NCBI GenBank assembly: GCA_022835595.1
Contig: BQUP01000003.1
Location: 2,094,975 to 2,158,974, forward strand
Reading direction: 5' to 3'
DNA length: 64,000 nt
Source: Cystobasidium ongulense
Taxonomy: Eukaryota > Basidiomycota > Cystobasidiomycetes > Cystobasidiales > Cystobasidiaceae
Below the pieces are notes generated by a model. The model was given only the letters and a program-made list of their open reading frames with translations. It searched no databases and was not told the origin of the DNA. The first letter of the stretch is position 1. Each line of letters begins with the position of its first letter. The position numbers and the translations under genes are program-made. Positions 50,566 to 62,219 of the stretch are shown piece after piece.

Positions 50566-51849
50566 GCTTTATGCGGACGGCTGGGGATGAGTGCCAGGCG
50601 TGTGGCTACCAGTGGATAGAAGAGCTCCCTGTCTATCTACCAAAGCAGTACACCCGGCTGCTTCCTGCTTGCGTGCGTTATCGTGTTGCCCGTCAAGCGA
50701 CTGTCGAGCTCTATGCGGCGCCCCTACGCTCAGAATTGAGGGGCAGGAAGACGCGTTCGAGGAAGCAGGCTCTCGCGTAAATGGTCGCACGCTGCTGTGC
50801 GATCTCTCTGCGCTTGTGGACGCTCCTGTTGCCGCCCTCCTCCTACTGGCGTGCTTCGTGCGTGTATCTTCTCTGCTGAGTCGGCTGGGTGCGGTTGATA
50901 CGATTTGCCCAAAGTGCACGTGTGTGTGCTTCTGGACTGCAATGCAGAGCTCTGCCCGCGACTGTCGACACCTTTTAACGAAAGCGCACTGACAATCGAT
51001 ATTCTTGACGTGTTGTGATGAGTCCAAGTGTCGTCTATCAAGCGGCGTGGTTCATGCCGTGAGGAGCGCGAATGAAACGAGGGAATCCCGAGAGGGAAGG
51101 GAAAAGCAAGTCTGAAATAACCACCTGAAATAACAGTATTGATTCTGGTAGTTTCAATGCCCTGAACAACACGGAAACCATGTGCCTTTCTGTGCCTCTG
51201 ACCCTCGAGCTTCCCGCTAAATTCCCATAACAGGAAGGTGTGCTCGCTCCAAAGGCATGCTCGAAATTAACGGGCCTGACTTTTTATTGTTATTATCGAC
51301 ACTATTGATACGACTTTTATCCTCACTATTTATCACTTTTATTAGCATTATTATTGCCCGTCTTTGCGCACCTCGGATCCCCCTTCCCTTCCCACTTCGG
51401 TCTCTTCGCTTCGTCGGCGACATCTGTCGGCCGGACCACATCAATCAGAAGATCCACAACTTGTAGCTGTTTTGGTTATGGAAGAGAGGATACTACTATG
51501 TCTGCACACGTGCGACTACAACTTTCTCCACAGTCGCGACGGCAGTATTCAAACCTGCGAACAGCCCGAATTTCTCGCCACGTGTTATCAGATAACAAAG
51601 CAAATTCGACATCCATTTCACTTCGACTGCTACCCATGGAAGAATAAATACCGGTGCAAACCTGCCTACATCTACAAATGATGCTGAGCCGAGAATCTGC
51701 ATGCTGAGTGATGGCCTCGCGAATATCAGTCATACGACTTGGGCAAAACAGGATTGCCCTTGAATAAATAGGAATATAATACTCCATACAGCAGCTGCGT
51801 AAACAAAGGCAATTTTGCAACTATATATCACATTCTCTCAATTCTTTAT
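50566..51849. other. Long upstream region of the RRM gene
   Basis: 1.28 kb between two minus-strand genes. The 133-codon + frame at 50591 runs antisense to the probable leader and lacks any signature. A small Cys-rich frame at 51478 is listed separately. The middle (51270-51360) is AT-rich. Confidence 0.5.
51478..51681 (+). CDS. Possible 67-residue cysteine-rich protein (uncertain)
   Basis: An ATG-to-TGA frame begins MEERILLCLHTCDYNFLHS and ends KNKYRCKPAYIYK, with six cysteines spread over its length and many aromatics. There is no clear signal peptide. The opposite strand is also open over the same bases (51476-51820), likewise Cys-rich, so the coding strand is ambiguous. No family is recognised. 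Confidence 0.25.
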   Translation: MEERILLCLHTCDYNFLHSRDGSIQTCEQPEFLATCYQITKQIRHPFHFDCYPWKNKYRCKPAYIYK

Positions 51850-53949
51850 CTATACAGCAGGTGTCTCCTGTTTGATCTGGCCAGATGGGGCAGCGGTGTT
51901 GATACCAGCGGGTAGTTCCGAAAGTTGCACCGCAGGACTGCTACCCGATCCATTCTGAGCTTGGTTTTTGTCTTTCCTACTAGCTGAAGCATTCTTCTTA
52001 CTCTTCTTCTGACCTTGCGTACTTGTTCTCCTTGTCAAGTCAGGTGCCGAGGTGAGAGTGGATCCATCTTTCTTGAGCGCGTTCGTACTGTAATCGTTCT
52101 CTTTAGACATAACATAATCCGGAATAGCTTTAGAGTTCGCTTTATCCAGAATACCATAATATGCTTTTGATTTAGTTTGCACTATGCTACTTGCAATAGC
52201 CGAGTCTGTAGGCATGAAAGGACTTGAATAATCAAGTGATAATTCTGGAGTTCTGGGTCTTGCATTCGCTAACGAAGTTAGCGATTCCAACAACCTTTCA
52301 GCCGATTTGATTTCAAGATCTGATGCTGTTGATTGTGACACCCGTAATCGATGCCATTGGGCTTCTTGTAAAGCTCGCAAGAGTTCAGTGTTCTCCTGAA
52401 GTCTCTTATCGATAATTTGACTATCTTCCATCATCCGCAAGTATAGTTTCAATTCTTCAGGTTGTACCTTTACAGCTTCGCTCGAAGGGAATAGCTCAGG
52501 ATCAATAGCTGCCAACGAGTCGTTCAATGATGGGCGTATCGGCCCAGCTAATTCCGCTGGGGGTAGTGGAGGTAAAGGCCGCTTTTCCCACTCTTTCACT
52601 GACAGTCGCGATTCTTTCAACGATACAGATTGAGCATATGAGAGTGTAGCCATGCTTGAGTCGTAGGTCGGGGCAAATGATTGATAAGGGTCGTAGTAAA
52701 GGAAACTGACTGTAATCCATTCAATAATGTCATTATGAGGATGATCTTGAAAGAGAAAGCCACATCGACTCACCCGGCTCGATCTCAGGTTGAAGCTCAA
52801 TAGCACGCTTCGAAGTACTTGGTCGAGGACCGTTCAACTCGCCAAGCCTGGGCACAGAAAATGATTCTGCAAGCTCGGTCGGATAGACGGCCAGTATGTC
52901 GGTGTCGGCTACTGTAAACAGAGACCGCAATGCATTAGCGTGTGAATCGTCAGGGTCTTTAGAACGCCCTCTTACAGTTCTGCCATGACTTGTCGTCATT
53001 TGAAATGGTGTCGGTAACCGAAGAGAACAGATCATAAGAACCGTTTATTGAACGATGTAAGGCGTATTTGGCGTTGCCTGCTCAAATAAAGCAAAACGCA
53101 AAACATTTAGCAATAATACAAGCAAAGCATAAAGCGCAAAGAATACGCACCAGATTGCTTCACACGCTTTCGACCTAGACGTGCAGCAGCTGTATCTCCT
53201 AATTCCTCTAAGACGCCCCTGATTGTACTCGTGAAGTGATCAATATTGCTTTCCACAGATGAAACACTCTTTGCCGCGAGGGCTGAAGTGGAGGTAGATG
53301 CGGAAGTTGCTTGTGTATGACTTCCAATGGCCATATTGTCGCCGTCCATGCCTAATGCGGAGGCATTGCTTAGACGCGCTCTGATGGCTGAAGAAGCCAG
53401 GTCGAGGTAGAACTGCAATTCATGACGGCGCAATGTGGGTAAATCAATAGCTCTGATGCCGAGGTATGGGTGTCTAGCACAGATCATTTTGAACATACCT
53501 CTAACAGCGGTAAGGCATACGGCCAGCCAGCCGTTCTTGAGTCCAAAGCGTCGAGAAGTGTCGGCACGCCAGCTTCAGCAGGAAGCTTCTCGTTACCGAC
53601 ACCATGCTTATCGAGCCTAGATATAAGAAGGATGATTCAGCCATGTATGCCACGTAGTCACTCAAGCAAGTTTCATGTGCTAGAATGCTCTCCTTCTTTG
53701 CTTGTCTATCACTTACATTCGGATCACGCTTGCCAGTTTCGAACATTCATCTGAAGTCGGGAATAATTGCTGCTCTAGCTCTTGCTGCATGGCGGAAGCC
53801 GCACTGTTCTCTGCAACGACCATCCTGGACATGCTCAAGGATGGCTGGTCTCCACTATCCTCTCTCTTGCGCTTCTGGCTGGCAGGGCCTTGCCCGCTGG
53901 CCAAGGTGCTGATGCTGTTGCTCGATTCAGCTACCATGCCTGCGGCCAT
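51850..53949 (-). CDS. Unrecognised, probably nuclear protein
   Basis: A chain of about six exons begins at ATG 53949-53947 (MAAGMVAESSNS, with KRKRED as a likely nuclear signal) and ends at TAG 51852-51850. Recognisable landmarks are QQELEQQLFPTSDEC, GVPTLLDALDSRTAGWP, LRRHELQFYLDLASSAIRAR, NAKYALHRSINGSYDLFSSV, SFLYYDPYQSFAPTYDSS, KEWEKRPLPPLP, a coiled coil near LRMMEDSQIIDKRLQENTEL, and a Lys/Ser-rich tail (KKSKKNASASRKDKN). The overall look resembles accessory subunits of fungal chromatin-remodelling complexes, but I cannot name one. The exon border after DSRTAGW is ambiguous (donor GTATGC or GTATGT). Confidence 0.7.
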
Positions 53950-54263
53950 CTCGCACAGCAGAGCTTGTGCACACGCGTATCTCAACCTTCGACGTCTTCA
54001 CTCTTTCACTGCGTGCGCGCTCTAAGTTTGGGCTTTACAGTCTGTTGTAATGTAAGAAATAGGCACGCCCATCAGCCAAATCTCGAAGGTACCTTTCCAC
54101 TTCAAAGTGATCAAGGGCAATGACAAGCCGAACAGAGCATCAGGGCTGTACAGACACCAGACTCTGTAAAGTAGGGCGAGCGGCTTGCGCGTCAGATAAC
54201 GTGCCTCAAAGCTGATAAATAGGGTTTGCCACGAATACAAGAGCGCTAGTTTCTATCCTATCT
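53950..54263. other. Tandem intergenic region
   Basis: 314 bases form the leader and promoter of the gene at 51850-53949 and the 3' side of SLY1. Nothing else is seen. Confidence 0.5.
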
Positions 54264-56844
54264 CTACGAAGACACGGTGTTCAAGTTTTTCAATACATCC
54301 ATGAAAGCCTGAGGTGCCAATATCGCATCACTTCCATATGTAATACGTTTCCGCCCTCCAGTGCCCACTGTATACCCTGCACTACCAGCATTTGCCGAGC
54401 TTCGCGCAGCATGTTCCTGCAATGCTGAGTATTCAACGTAGCTTCCTCCACCAACCACGAATACCAACGCTTCGCTGAAATTCATTCGCTTGTTTGATGC
54501 AGTAGCTTTTCCTAGGGTTGAGCGCTGTTGTCGAGGGTCGAACAGCATGTAGTCGTCCGTCATGTTCAAGGTTTCGGCACTCGCCGAAGCAGGCTCCATG
54601 AAAGCGTCCACTAAGCGCGTCACTACACTATCTTTTCGTGCCGGAAGGAAGTTCTTTACGCCCGAAAGGAGATTGTCAAAGCCGACTCCTCCTTCTTTGA
54701 GTCTATCGGTCAGCTGTAAGACCGGAGAGTGTCAGTCAGGCAGTTCTCCCATGGTAAAGAGTTACGTCAACCTACTCTACTGCTGATAGAGTTCAGCCCT
54801 CGGAACATTTCTCCACCTAGTCCCGCAGGCTGAGTGACCGGTGTCGGTGCCGTCGTATAGCTTGCCATGCGCGTGATCTCGCGGAGCCTGGTCGTGAAAG
54901 CGCATTAAGTATACATGCTGTATCAAGGCGAAGGGTGCACCTTACTTTTTGACGTATTGCCATGGGCTTATGTCAGCTCCAGCATCCTTGAGCGCATTCT
55001 CGTACTCCGCAATGTCCTCCTTGGGTATCGCATTGTCTGGGTGAGACAAGTAGAACACGATGAGTAGTCGAACCTTGTCTTCCGCGTTATTCTTCGACTT
55101 GTCTTTCAGTGCTTCCAGAACAGCCGCTTTTGTCTGCACACGAGTCAAATGTCGTCAGTTGAAACCACCCAACTACCTGGCTTGTTGAGAAGAAACGCAC
55201 CTGCTTAGATGCTGCTTCTTCCATCTGGAAAAGTGTATCCAGCCCCCTCTCCTTGATACCCTGCAGTAAAGCTGTAGCTATGTTCATATGAGTGTCCAGT
55301 GTTTGCTTTCTAGCGGTTAATTCTGGTAGAGCTGTTATAGCAGCTTTCAGATGAGCGGCATTGCTTGTAAGGTCCATCTGTGAAATGTCACTAAGATCCC
55401 CCACGCCCGTAGTGCGAGTAATTTCAGCTGCGTCGGTCTTGTACTTGTTCAACTCGAAATCAATCTCCTCTGCTACTTGAGGAAACGGCGATGCGCCGTT
55501 CTTTGACCAAAAGAAATCCTTCGAATCAAGATCGTACGTGCGTTTCTTGATCTTGCCTTGTTCGGGTGTCTGTAGATGACGACAATTCAGTTAAGTTAAT
55601 CACAATTGTGCACAGCGACAGATGGTAAAGCATAGCTCACGTCTACTGCAACTCTGTTCAGCTTAATGTCCAGTACGTCGCTCACTAAAGCCTGATAGGA
55701 CCAAGAATGTGCGACCATAGGGATGAGGTCCAGGTTTCGGTCAAGCAGAATGAGCACTGAAATGACGAAGGTGTAAGAGGTGTATTGAATGGCAACGGGA
55801 AATATGCACTTACCGGGTCTAGAGAAGGAAGAAGACGAGCTGGTGTCGTTGAAAGCATTCGGGGTGCGCGAGTGAACTTGATCTCGCAGTCGAGCATCGA
55901 GTTTGTGTGCGACCATCTCCGCTGCATTGCCCCTTGGACACCGGATAATAGGCACCTGACCTAGCGTCGCAATGACATTCATCAAACCAAGAGCTACACG
56001 ATCAACTACTTCTTCCACGTCATTTTCCGTAGCTTTCGGATCATTTAACATTTCATATATTGTTCTTGAGACAGACGAAGAGGTTGAAGGTTGGGCATCT
56101 TGTATGCGTTTTGTAGATTGTGATAAAGAGGCGGCGGTTGGCGGAGGAAGGAGGGAAAAGAGTGTCGGTTCGAGAACGACAAAGTCGAGGTATTGGTCGT
56201 ATACTTGTTCTACAAATTCTACAGAGTTGGATTGCGCTACTGCTGCTGCGAAGTCTTCGAGTAAAGCGCGTGGGAGGATGCTCGTAAAGTTGACGTAGGT
56301 CGATTCGTAGAGATTCTTGGAGAGGTCCTGCAACGTCCGAGGCGCGAGAGGATCAGCTAGTTTAGTATACGCTTTGAACTTGAACTGCACATACCTCCGC
56401 TATGCGCTTGATGTTCTCTGCTGTAGGGGACACAAAGTACACCGCAGGCACATCTGGCAATGGAGGCCTGTCCGAATGCAGTTGCCTGTGAAGGGATGGA
56501 GGGTCAATGGACAGTAAAGATGAGCTTTTGAGGAAGGTGTATGCCCACAGATGCAAAGTCACTCCATTATCTCGCAAGTCCTGCACTCTGAGCGTCGTAG
56601 CTATCACATCCTGCGCCCGCTGGTCGAGAATGAGGACCTTCCACGTCGGCAACGGAGCATTGAGCGAGCCGTCATTCGACAGGCCAGCGAGTGGGCCAGA
56701 GCCATTCGTGTGTGGATGCGCATGACTTGTAGACGCAGACGCTGTCGCTGCGCCGGCTGGAGGCTGATTGAAGTTGAGCAGCGAGATCAACGACGCGACC
56801 TGCTTGTCCCGCAGCGAGGGCGAGCTTGAAGCGTCCATAGACAT
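54264..56844 (-). CDS. SLY1: Sec1/Munc18 protein Sly1
   Basis: Seven exons (56395-56844, 55814-56327, 55641-55756, 55201-55569, 54946-55133, 54776-54887, 54264-54713) give 732 residues. Start [15 protein letters not shown]. The SM-protein pattern is clear: [96 protein letters not shown] and, near the end, [18 protein letters not shown]. Sly1 binds syntaxin Sed5/Ufe1 and drives SNARE fusion between ER and Golgi. An Ala/Ser/His-rich loop follows residue 25. The length fits the family (yeast 666), with small Ser/Ala inserts. Confidence 0.95.
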
Positions 56845-57210
56845 GTTTGAATCGCAGAAGCTCTCCACTTCGTCCTCCTACGTTGTACTGCAGCCGCACT
56901 CTCTCTCGTTGACCTACTCTTGAATTGCTTTGATGGCTAAAGAGCAAGCCGCTATCACGAAACAATCACGCCCTCGGACTCATGGGAGAGTGGCAAAAAG
57001 AACAGTGTTCATTAAGGCTGGTCACTTCATTGTGTAGCGCACGTTTCAACTGAGTACGCTCTCTTTTATCGAACAGGAAGTCGGTTGCATTTGTCTGTCG
57101 CTGAACATCCCGCTCACACTTATGAACATAAACGTGCTTTAGCCCGGCCTATGCTACGCTGCACCATGTCTATTATTCTTCAACGATCCCTCCCATCGCA
57201 CTACAATTGA
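56845..57210. other. Tandem intergenic region
   Basis: 366 bases form the SLY1 promoter and the 3' end of the O-fucosyltransferase-like gene. No tRNA-like internal boxes were found. Confidence 0.5.
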
Positions 57211-59242
57211 CTATCCTCGCTCGACGATCTGAAATCGTGCCAGATTAGCAAGCTACGTTACTCGACTACGAGCAAGACAGCTTACCGGCCAATCATGATA
57301 AACTCGATGTAGGACATCAACTGCGAACTGGCTAAAGGTACTCTGAAGGAGATTACTTGTCAGCATAGATATCAGAGAATCTGCAGCATTCATACCGAGC
57401 TCACCCCTGGCGTTCCGAGCATATCGCGTCCCTTCGCAGCCACCATGGCATCAATAAGAGGATAGAAGAATCCAGCAAGGCGCACTCTATCGTCTTTATT
57501 TCTCAGTCTATTGAGGTCTTCAAACGCTTCAATGGGCTCGCTGTTGAGAAAGATAGGATGGAGTGAAGAGAAGTCTGAAAGCGTAAATATGCAAGGAAAA
57601 GTGTCGAAGAACCGTTTCAATGCGGGGTCTTTGTCTGGTATATTGCTATCCGTAGCTAAGAAGATAGGCGTATTGAGAGGCAGAAGATTATCCTCGGTAT
57701 ATAGAAGCTTTCGACATTTGAGACTCGAATGCAATGGTGAGTCTGACATCTTTGACACTCGCTTTAACGGAGGTAACGTTGAGTGTGGATCTTCTTGCGC
57801 CTTCTTCTTGCTTATTATCGATTCTTCACTTCTGTCGCTCAAAGTCTGCTCGGCACGATGGACGGCTTCAGTAGTATTGCCAAATGCTATAGTAACTTCC
57901 TCTCTTCGAACTAAGTTTTTGGAATGTTGGAAGTCCTGCGTCTTAATCCGGTTGAGCGCGATGGCAGATAGACCAAGCTTCTTCTCACAAAGCTCGTCGA
58001 ACAGTCTCTGAGCATTACTTGCTGCATTATCGCGAAAGACCCCATCTCCTAATCTTAAATGAATGCCAAAATAAGCCGTTTCACCGCCTAGTCTATCCCT
58101 TATCGTGTTCGAAACTTTGTCCAAGTACTCGTTCTTGAAAACCATACTAGCTCTCGCCAAGGACCTCGTAGCGTAGTTTTCCTTGTTCAGTAGGCGCAAG
58201 CGAGTGGTTCCAAATAGAGTACCGAAATGCACCAACTTGACGTTCTCGTAATCTCTACTTAACCGAGAAATATCGAGTCGTAATTGGTATTTGTCCAGTG
58301 GAGCAGTGTCTTCCTCTGAGTCGTATATCCTGTTCTGGTACAGTGAAGAATCTTTGATCTTAACCATATCTTCTTTTAGGTCGATGCCCAAAGTCTCTTC
58401 AAGCCAACTATAGCTCATATCCCATCTCTCGACCACAGGTTGCGTTTTCGCTATTCTCTCCAAATCCACCAGGAAATCCCAAGAGACAATAGTATAATCC
58501 CAATAGCCGCTCAGACATTCGCGAGGAGTCAGATCGGCCGCTCCGACATCTTTGCAGTGCTCCAAACCATCTTTCCTAGCTTCCATTACACGATGGTACA
58601 TCTTGTCAAAAGCGATGTATGGTATTGAGTGACCTAGCCATACTGGCGGGATAAGCAGAGTACGGTTGAGCATTTTTGCCACTGTCAAGGCGTTTTCGAG
58701 AGAGATGCGCTGGTTGTGGTAGCCCTGCGAGTTTCCAGCAATCAGTGAACGCAATGAGTGGCTTTGTGGATGGATCTGCATACACTATGGGGTAAGTAGG
58801 CCATGTATCGTTCGTCCTTTCTGCCCGACGATATACGGCTAATCGGTCGAGTATTGAGGTCGAGCATGGGCTTCTTGACAACGGCAGAAGCGTGGCTGCT
58901 GGTCGCCCTGATAACAGTATAGCCGTCGTTGCTAAAATCCAGGAAGGATGCCTTCCAAAGTATTGCCAGGACCGTCAATCCGATCAAAGCAGCTGCGAAC
59001 CGACGCGGTTTCCGACGCGCCTGCTTTGCTATCGATGTTCCGTACGCCGTCAGAGCTGAACTGTTCGTCTTGGGCTTGTCAGTCTTTGTCCCGGAGTACA
59101 TTGGAAGGTCTTGCGAGGCCTCCTCATGGTCGCTGCTGCTTGCGCTACGTCTGTGATGGATCCGGCCGTTCTTCACAGGCGACTGCGAGGACCAGCCGTA
59201 CACAGCGCCTTGGGCTGGCGAACCTCTGGCATTGGCAGGCAT
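57211..59242 (-). CDS. O-fucosyltransferase-like type II membrane protein (CigA-like)
   Basis: Exons 58784-59242, 57405-58724, 57286-57342 and 57211-57228 give 617 residues. The start is the first ATG in frame (59242). A basic patch (KQARRKPRR) precedes a single membrane span at about 82-97 (AAALIGLTVLAILW), so it is a type II Golgi-type protein. The catalytic domain opens with YLPHSGYHNQRISLENAL, completed across intron 1, and carries FGIHLRLGDGVF, the Arg-containing motif of GDP-fucose-type transferases, then IFLATDS near the end and STFSQFAVDVLHRVYH spliced from exon 3. Related smut proteins are often labelled CigA. Donor and acceptor sugars are unknown. The last exon is only 18 bases. Confidence 0.82.
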
Positions 59243-59555
59243 GGACGTACACTGCCATTCCGGTCGCAGGGTACGGGCAGCGCAGCGGGACCGAGCTGGT
59301 GTTGCTTTGATGCGTGAGTTGGACTGTGCCGAAGGTGAAGGCAGCTTCAAGCTTGAGAAGGACCAATGACCCAGCAGAAGCCACACCGCACACCTTGGCT
59401 TCGGACACACAGATAGGAACAGCGCATGCAAGGCTACACTATTGACCTCACCAGCCGCACGACTCCAGCCAATCCCTGAACATCATAGCAGCCAACCGCC
59501 CTCTACCTTCTTTCACTTGTTACACTTATCGCCGATCATCATCAAGAAGCATACC
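59243..59555. promoter_or_regulatory. Divergent promoter, O-fucosyltransferase-like / amine oxidase
   Basis: 313 bases between start codons. No specific motif was recognised. Confidence 0.4.
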
Positions 59556-61340
59556 ATGGGGCTTTTGCAAACCATCAGATCCTCATTGTCACCTACTACA
59601 GTACCGACACCTCCTACAAAGCCAAAAGTGGTGAGTTCATGCTGTGGTCACAGACAATTCTGCGCTGGTAGGCTTGCTCTGACCCTAGTTATACCCTCGA
59701 CGCCACCGCTATCCAACCGCTACATCTGCTTCATCACATCTCGCGCTGCCTTTGGAAGATTGTTATCGGTGCAGGCGTATCTGGTCTCGCCTGTGCTTGC
59801 GATCTTGTCAAAGCTGGTCATAATGTGTTGGTCCTGGAAGCTCGGGACCGCATAGGCGGTCGGGCACACACCTTTGTGGACCCGAAAGTCGATGCACCGT
59901 TTGACTTGGGCGCCAGGTATCCTTCATCATTCATCGAGATGTACTTCCCGATCCTAACTTATCGCCCTTTCTAGCTTCATTCACGGACTTGCTGGCAATC
60001 CACTAGCAAAGCTCGCAAAAGAGCACGACCTCAAGCTCTTCCGTCCAGAATCGTCAGGTGTACCAGACTCTGCCGTACCCCTCGTCTGGTCAAGAGAAGG
60101 CCCTCCTCTACCTAAAGAGCTCAGCGAGCGTTTATCGTTCAATTCGATGCGGACCGCATTTTCAACTTCGGTTGAACACGCTCAAGAACGTGAGGATGGT
60201 TACCCCTCTGATACAGAAGCGCTAGCAGACTGGGTGTTGGACGAGCATAGATCAACCTTGTTCGAGGGGCTGAAAGGCGAAGAAGAGAGGAGTTTTGCAA
60301 AACAGATGATAGGATCGTGGGATGGGTGGACGGGAGCTGATTTTCAAGATGTGTCACTCAAGTATTGGCAATCTGATATTACGTACTCGGGAGGTGATGC
60401 GACCATCGTTGACGGCTATCGCGGCATATACGAAAGTCTCGCGAAAATAGTGACGGAACATAACGGTTCCCACATCAAACTTAATCAGGAAGTTGTTTCA
60501 ATCACATATGATGAAGATGCAGAAATTGCCACAGTGGACACCAAGAATCTTCTTTCAGCAGCTGACCAGGATGATCAGCCGTCAATGTCAAGCTTCACTG
60601 GAGAATATGTTGTGTGCACCCTACCGCTAGGTGTACTCAAGCAACGTCCGCCAAAGTTCTCACCTCCGCTCGCGTTACGACGCAAGGAAGCTATTGACAG
60701 ACTACGGATGGGTCTCTTGAACAAGATCATAGTTACGTATGATATGTCTTTCTGGCCAAAAGATCAACCTTTCCTGTCATTCTTGCCTTCTCAAGCATCG
60801 GCGGCTTTCCTTCCAACCCTCAAATCGCGAGCCTTGTTCGCACAAAATTATAGACCGATAACTGGTACGAATACCCTTGTATTCTATCTCGGTTCATATA
60901 CTGGTGCCGCTATGGAAAAGTTATCAGATGAGGACATAAAAGATGGAATACACAACGTTCTGAAGCAACATTTCGGGACAGAGCAGAATTTCCCGAAAGA
61001 TGGACAGGGGCCCTCGAGCATTATCGTCACTAGATGGCTTAGCGATCCATATTCTTGTGGTAGCTACTCGTATATTAGACCGGCCAAGGGAGGCGAAGCC
61101 CCCGTGCCTACACCTTATGACTTCGCTGAAATCGCGCGACCTGCTTGGGGAGAAAGACTTTATTTTGCTGGAGAAGCAACCAATGCAGATCATTACGTGA
61201 GTTGAAGGCTATAAGTTCCTAACGAGCGCGTACTCACGATGGGGCTCTCGCAGGCGACTGTACATGGCGCTCTCATCACGGGTCGCGCTCAAGCACAAGC
61301 ACTTTTGAACGCCATGGAAGCGAGCAATTCAGATAAGTGA
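59556..61340 (+). CDS. FAD-dependent polyamine/amine oxidase
   Basis: Exons 59556-59630, 59759-59916, 59975-61196 and 61254-61340 give 513 residues. The dinucleotide-binding motif IVIGAGVSGLACARDLVKAG begins at residue 26, with the adenosine-ribose Glu in VLEARDRIGGRAHT. GASFIHGLAGNPLAKLA spans an intron and is typical of Fms1-like polyamine oxidases. The FAD-closing motif ERLYFAGEATNADHYATVHG spans the last intron. Such enzymes oxidise spermine or acetylated polyamines to spermidine or an aminoaldehyde plus peroxide. There is no peroxisomal SKL end (it ends SNSDK) and no SWIRM domain, so it is not an LSD1-type demethylase. The substrate is inferred from the family. Confidence 0.9.
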
Positions 61341-61602
61341 CCCCGTTTCACCGGCAAAAGTCGAGAGGCAGTACTAGGGCATCCGGCTAGCGTTGTAGAA
61401 TACTGAGGAGTCGGCTTGTCTGGCGTCGTGCATTTTGACGGAACCTGAGTATGCAACGTAGGTCCGGAAGCAATAGCAGTGTGCAAGGCATGCGGGCGAA
61501 TAGCTCTGTGTATATCTTATATCTTTGCAGAAGACGTGGTCATCGGAGGTGGGTGCATATGTTACATAGTCCAAAAACGCAGAGAATCACGGGCCGTTAC
61601 GT

Positions 61603-61987
61603 TTATGCTAGAGGACTAACGAGTCTGAAGATGTAGATGGAGGTGGTCAGTCACTTGCTGATCCACTGATGTCTAGTTCCCTGCTGAATGCTCTTACCTG
61701 ATGATGGATGGTCTGGGACTTGTGCTTTGCAGGCCGAAGTAGAGGATCGCTGGGATCCAAGCCCAGTGTACGACTGTCTTTCCGACTTCAATAGTCTAAT
61801 GGACATTCGAGTGCAGTGTCAGTGATGTGCTTGCTGTGTGTGTAGTGCAATGCTCTCGCAGTCAAGATTCACCTGTAGGACTCGAGCCTGATCGCGACAA
61901 GGAAGAAATCAGCTGGATGGTCACAGAGGCTACGGAGCCAGTATGAGGCATTCTCACCTTGTTCTCTGCTGATAATGAAATGGCCAT
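61603..61987 (-). CDS. TOM7: Mitochondrial import receptor subunit Tom7
   Basis: This gene was found by reading splice sites by eye. Exons 61958-61987, 61873-61887, 61698-61795 and 61603-61624 (30, 15, 98 and 22 bases) sum to 55 codons, 54 residues. The protein starts MAISLSAENKARVLQ, continues TIEVGKTVVHWAWIPAILYF as the single outer-membrane helix, then GLQSTSPRPSIIRLVSPLA at the C-terminus. The VVHWAWIPAILYFG helix with SPRPS and the final LVSPLA are the Tom7 pattern. Tom7 is a small subunit of the TOM complex that modulates its assembly. All four borders have GT-AG ends and every exon is too short for an ORF search. It is head to head with TIM50, 232 bases apart. Confidence 0.93.
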
Positions 61988-62219
61988 AGCTGCTTGTAGG
62001 TGTTGTATGATTGATTTGAGCAGAAGCAACATTGGTGGCTGCCCGGACTTGCGAAATTTCAAGAAAGATCACGACAACGAGCAGGCCGACTTCTTTCTTC
62101 TGCCGACATCCTTCCTCCAAGAAATCACTGGATAGATAAGATCGGGACAGATAGACTTGGGCGTGCTAGACTGAAGCCGCTTGAGTTGCACAAGCCAGCT
62201 TGGCCATCCATCATCAACC
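61988..62219. promoter_or_regulatory. Divergent promoter, TOM7 / TIM50
   Basis: 232 bases lie between the start codons of two mitochondrial import genes. Minus-strand frames here overlap the TOM7 leader and are not separate genes. No defined site was recognised. Confidence 0.5.

Noticed and set aside
61869-62120. 83-codon minus frame overlapping the TOM7 leader
   Set aside because: It reads through the TOM7 first intron and lacks any signature; the spliced TOM7 explains the coding signal.
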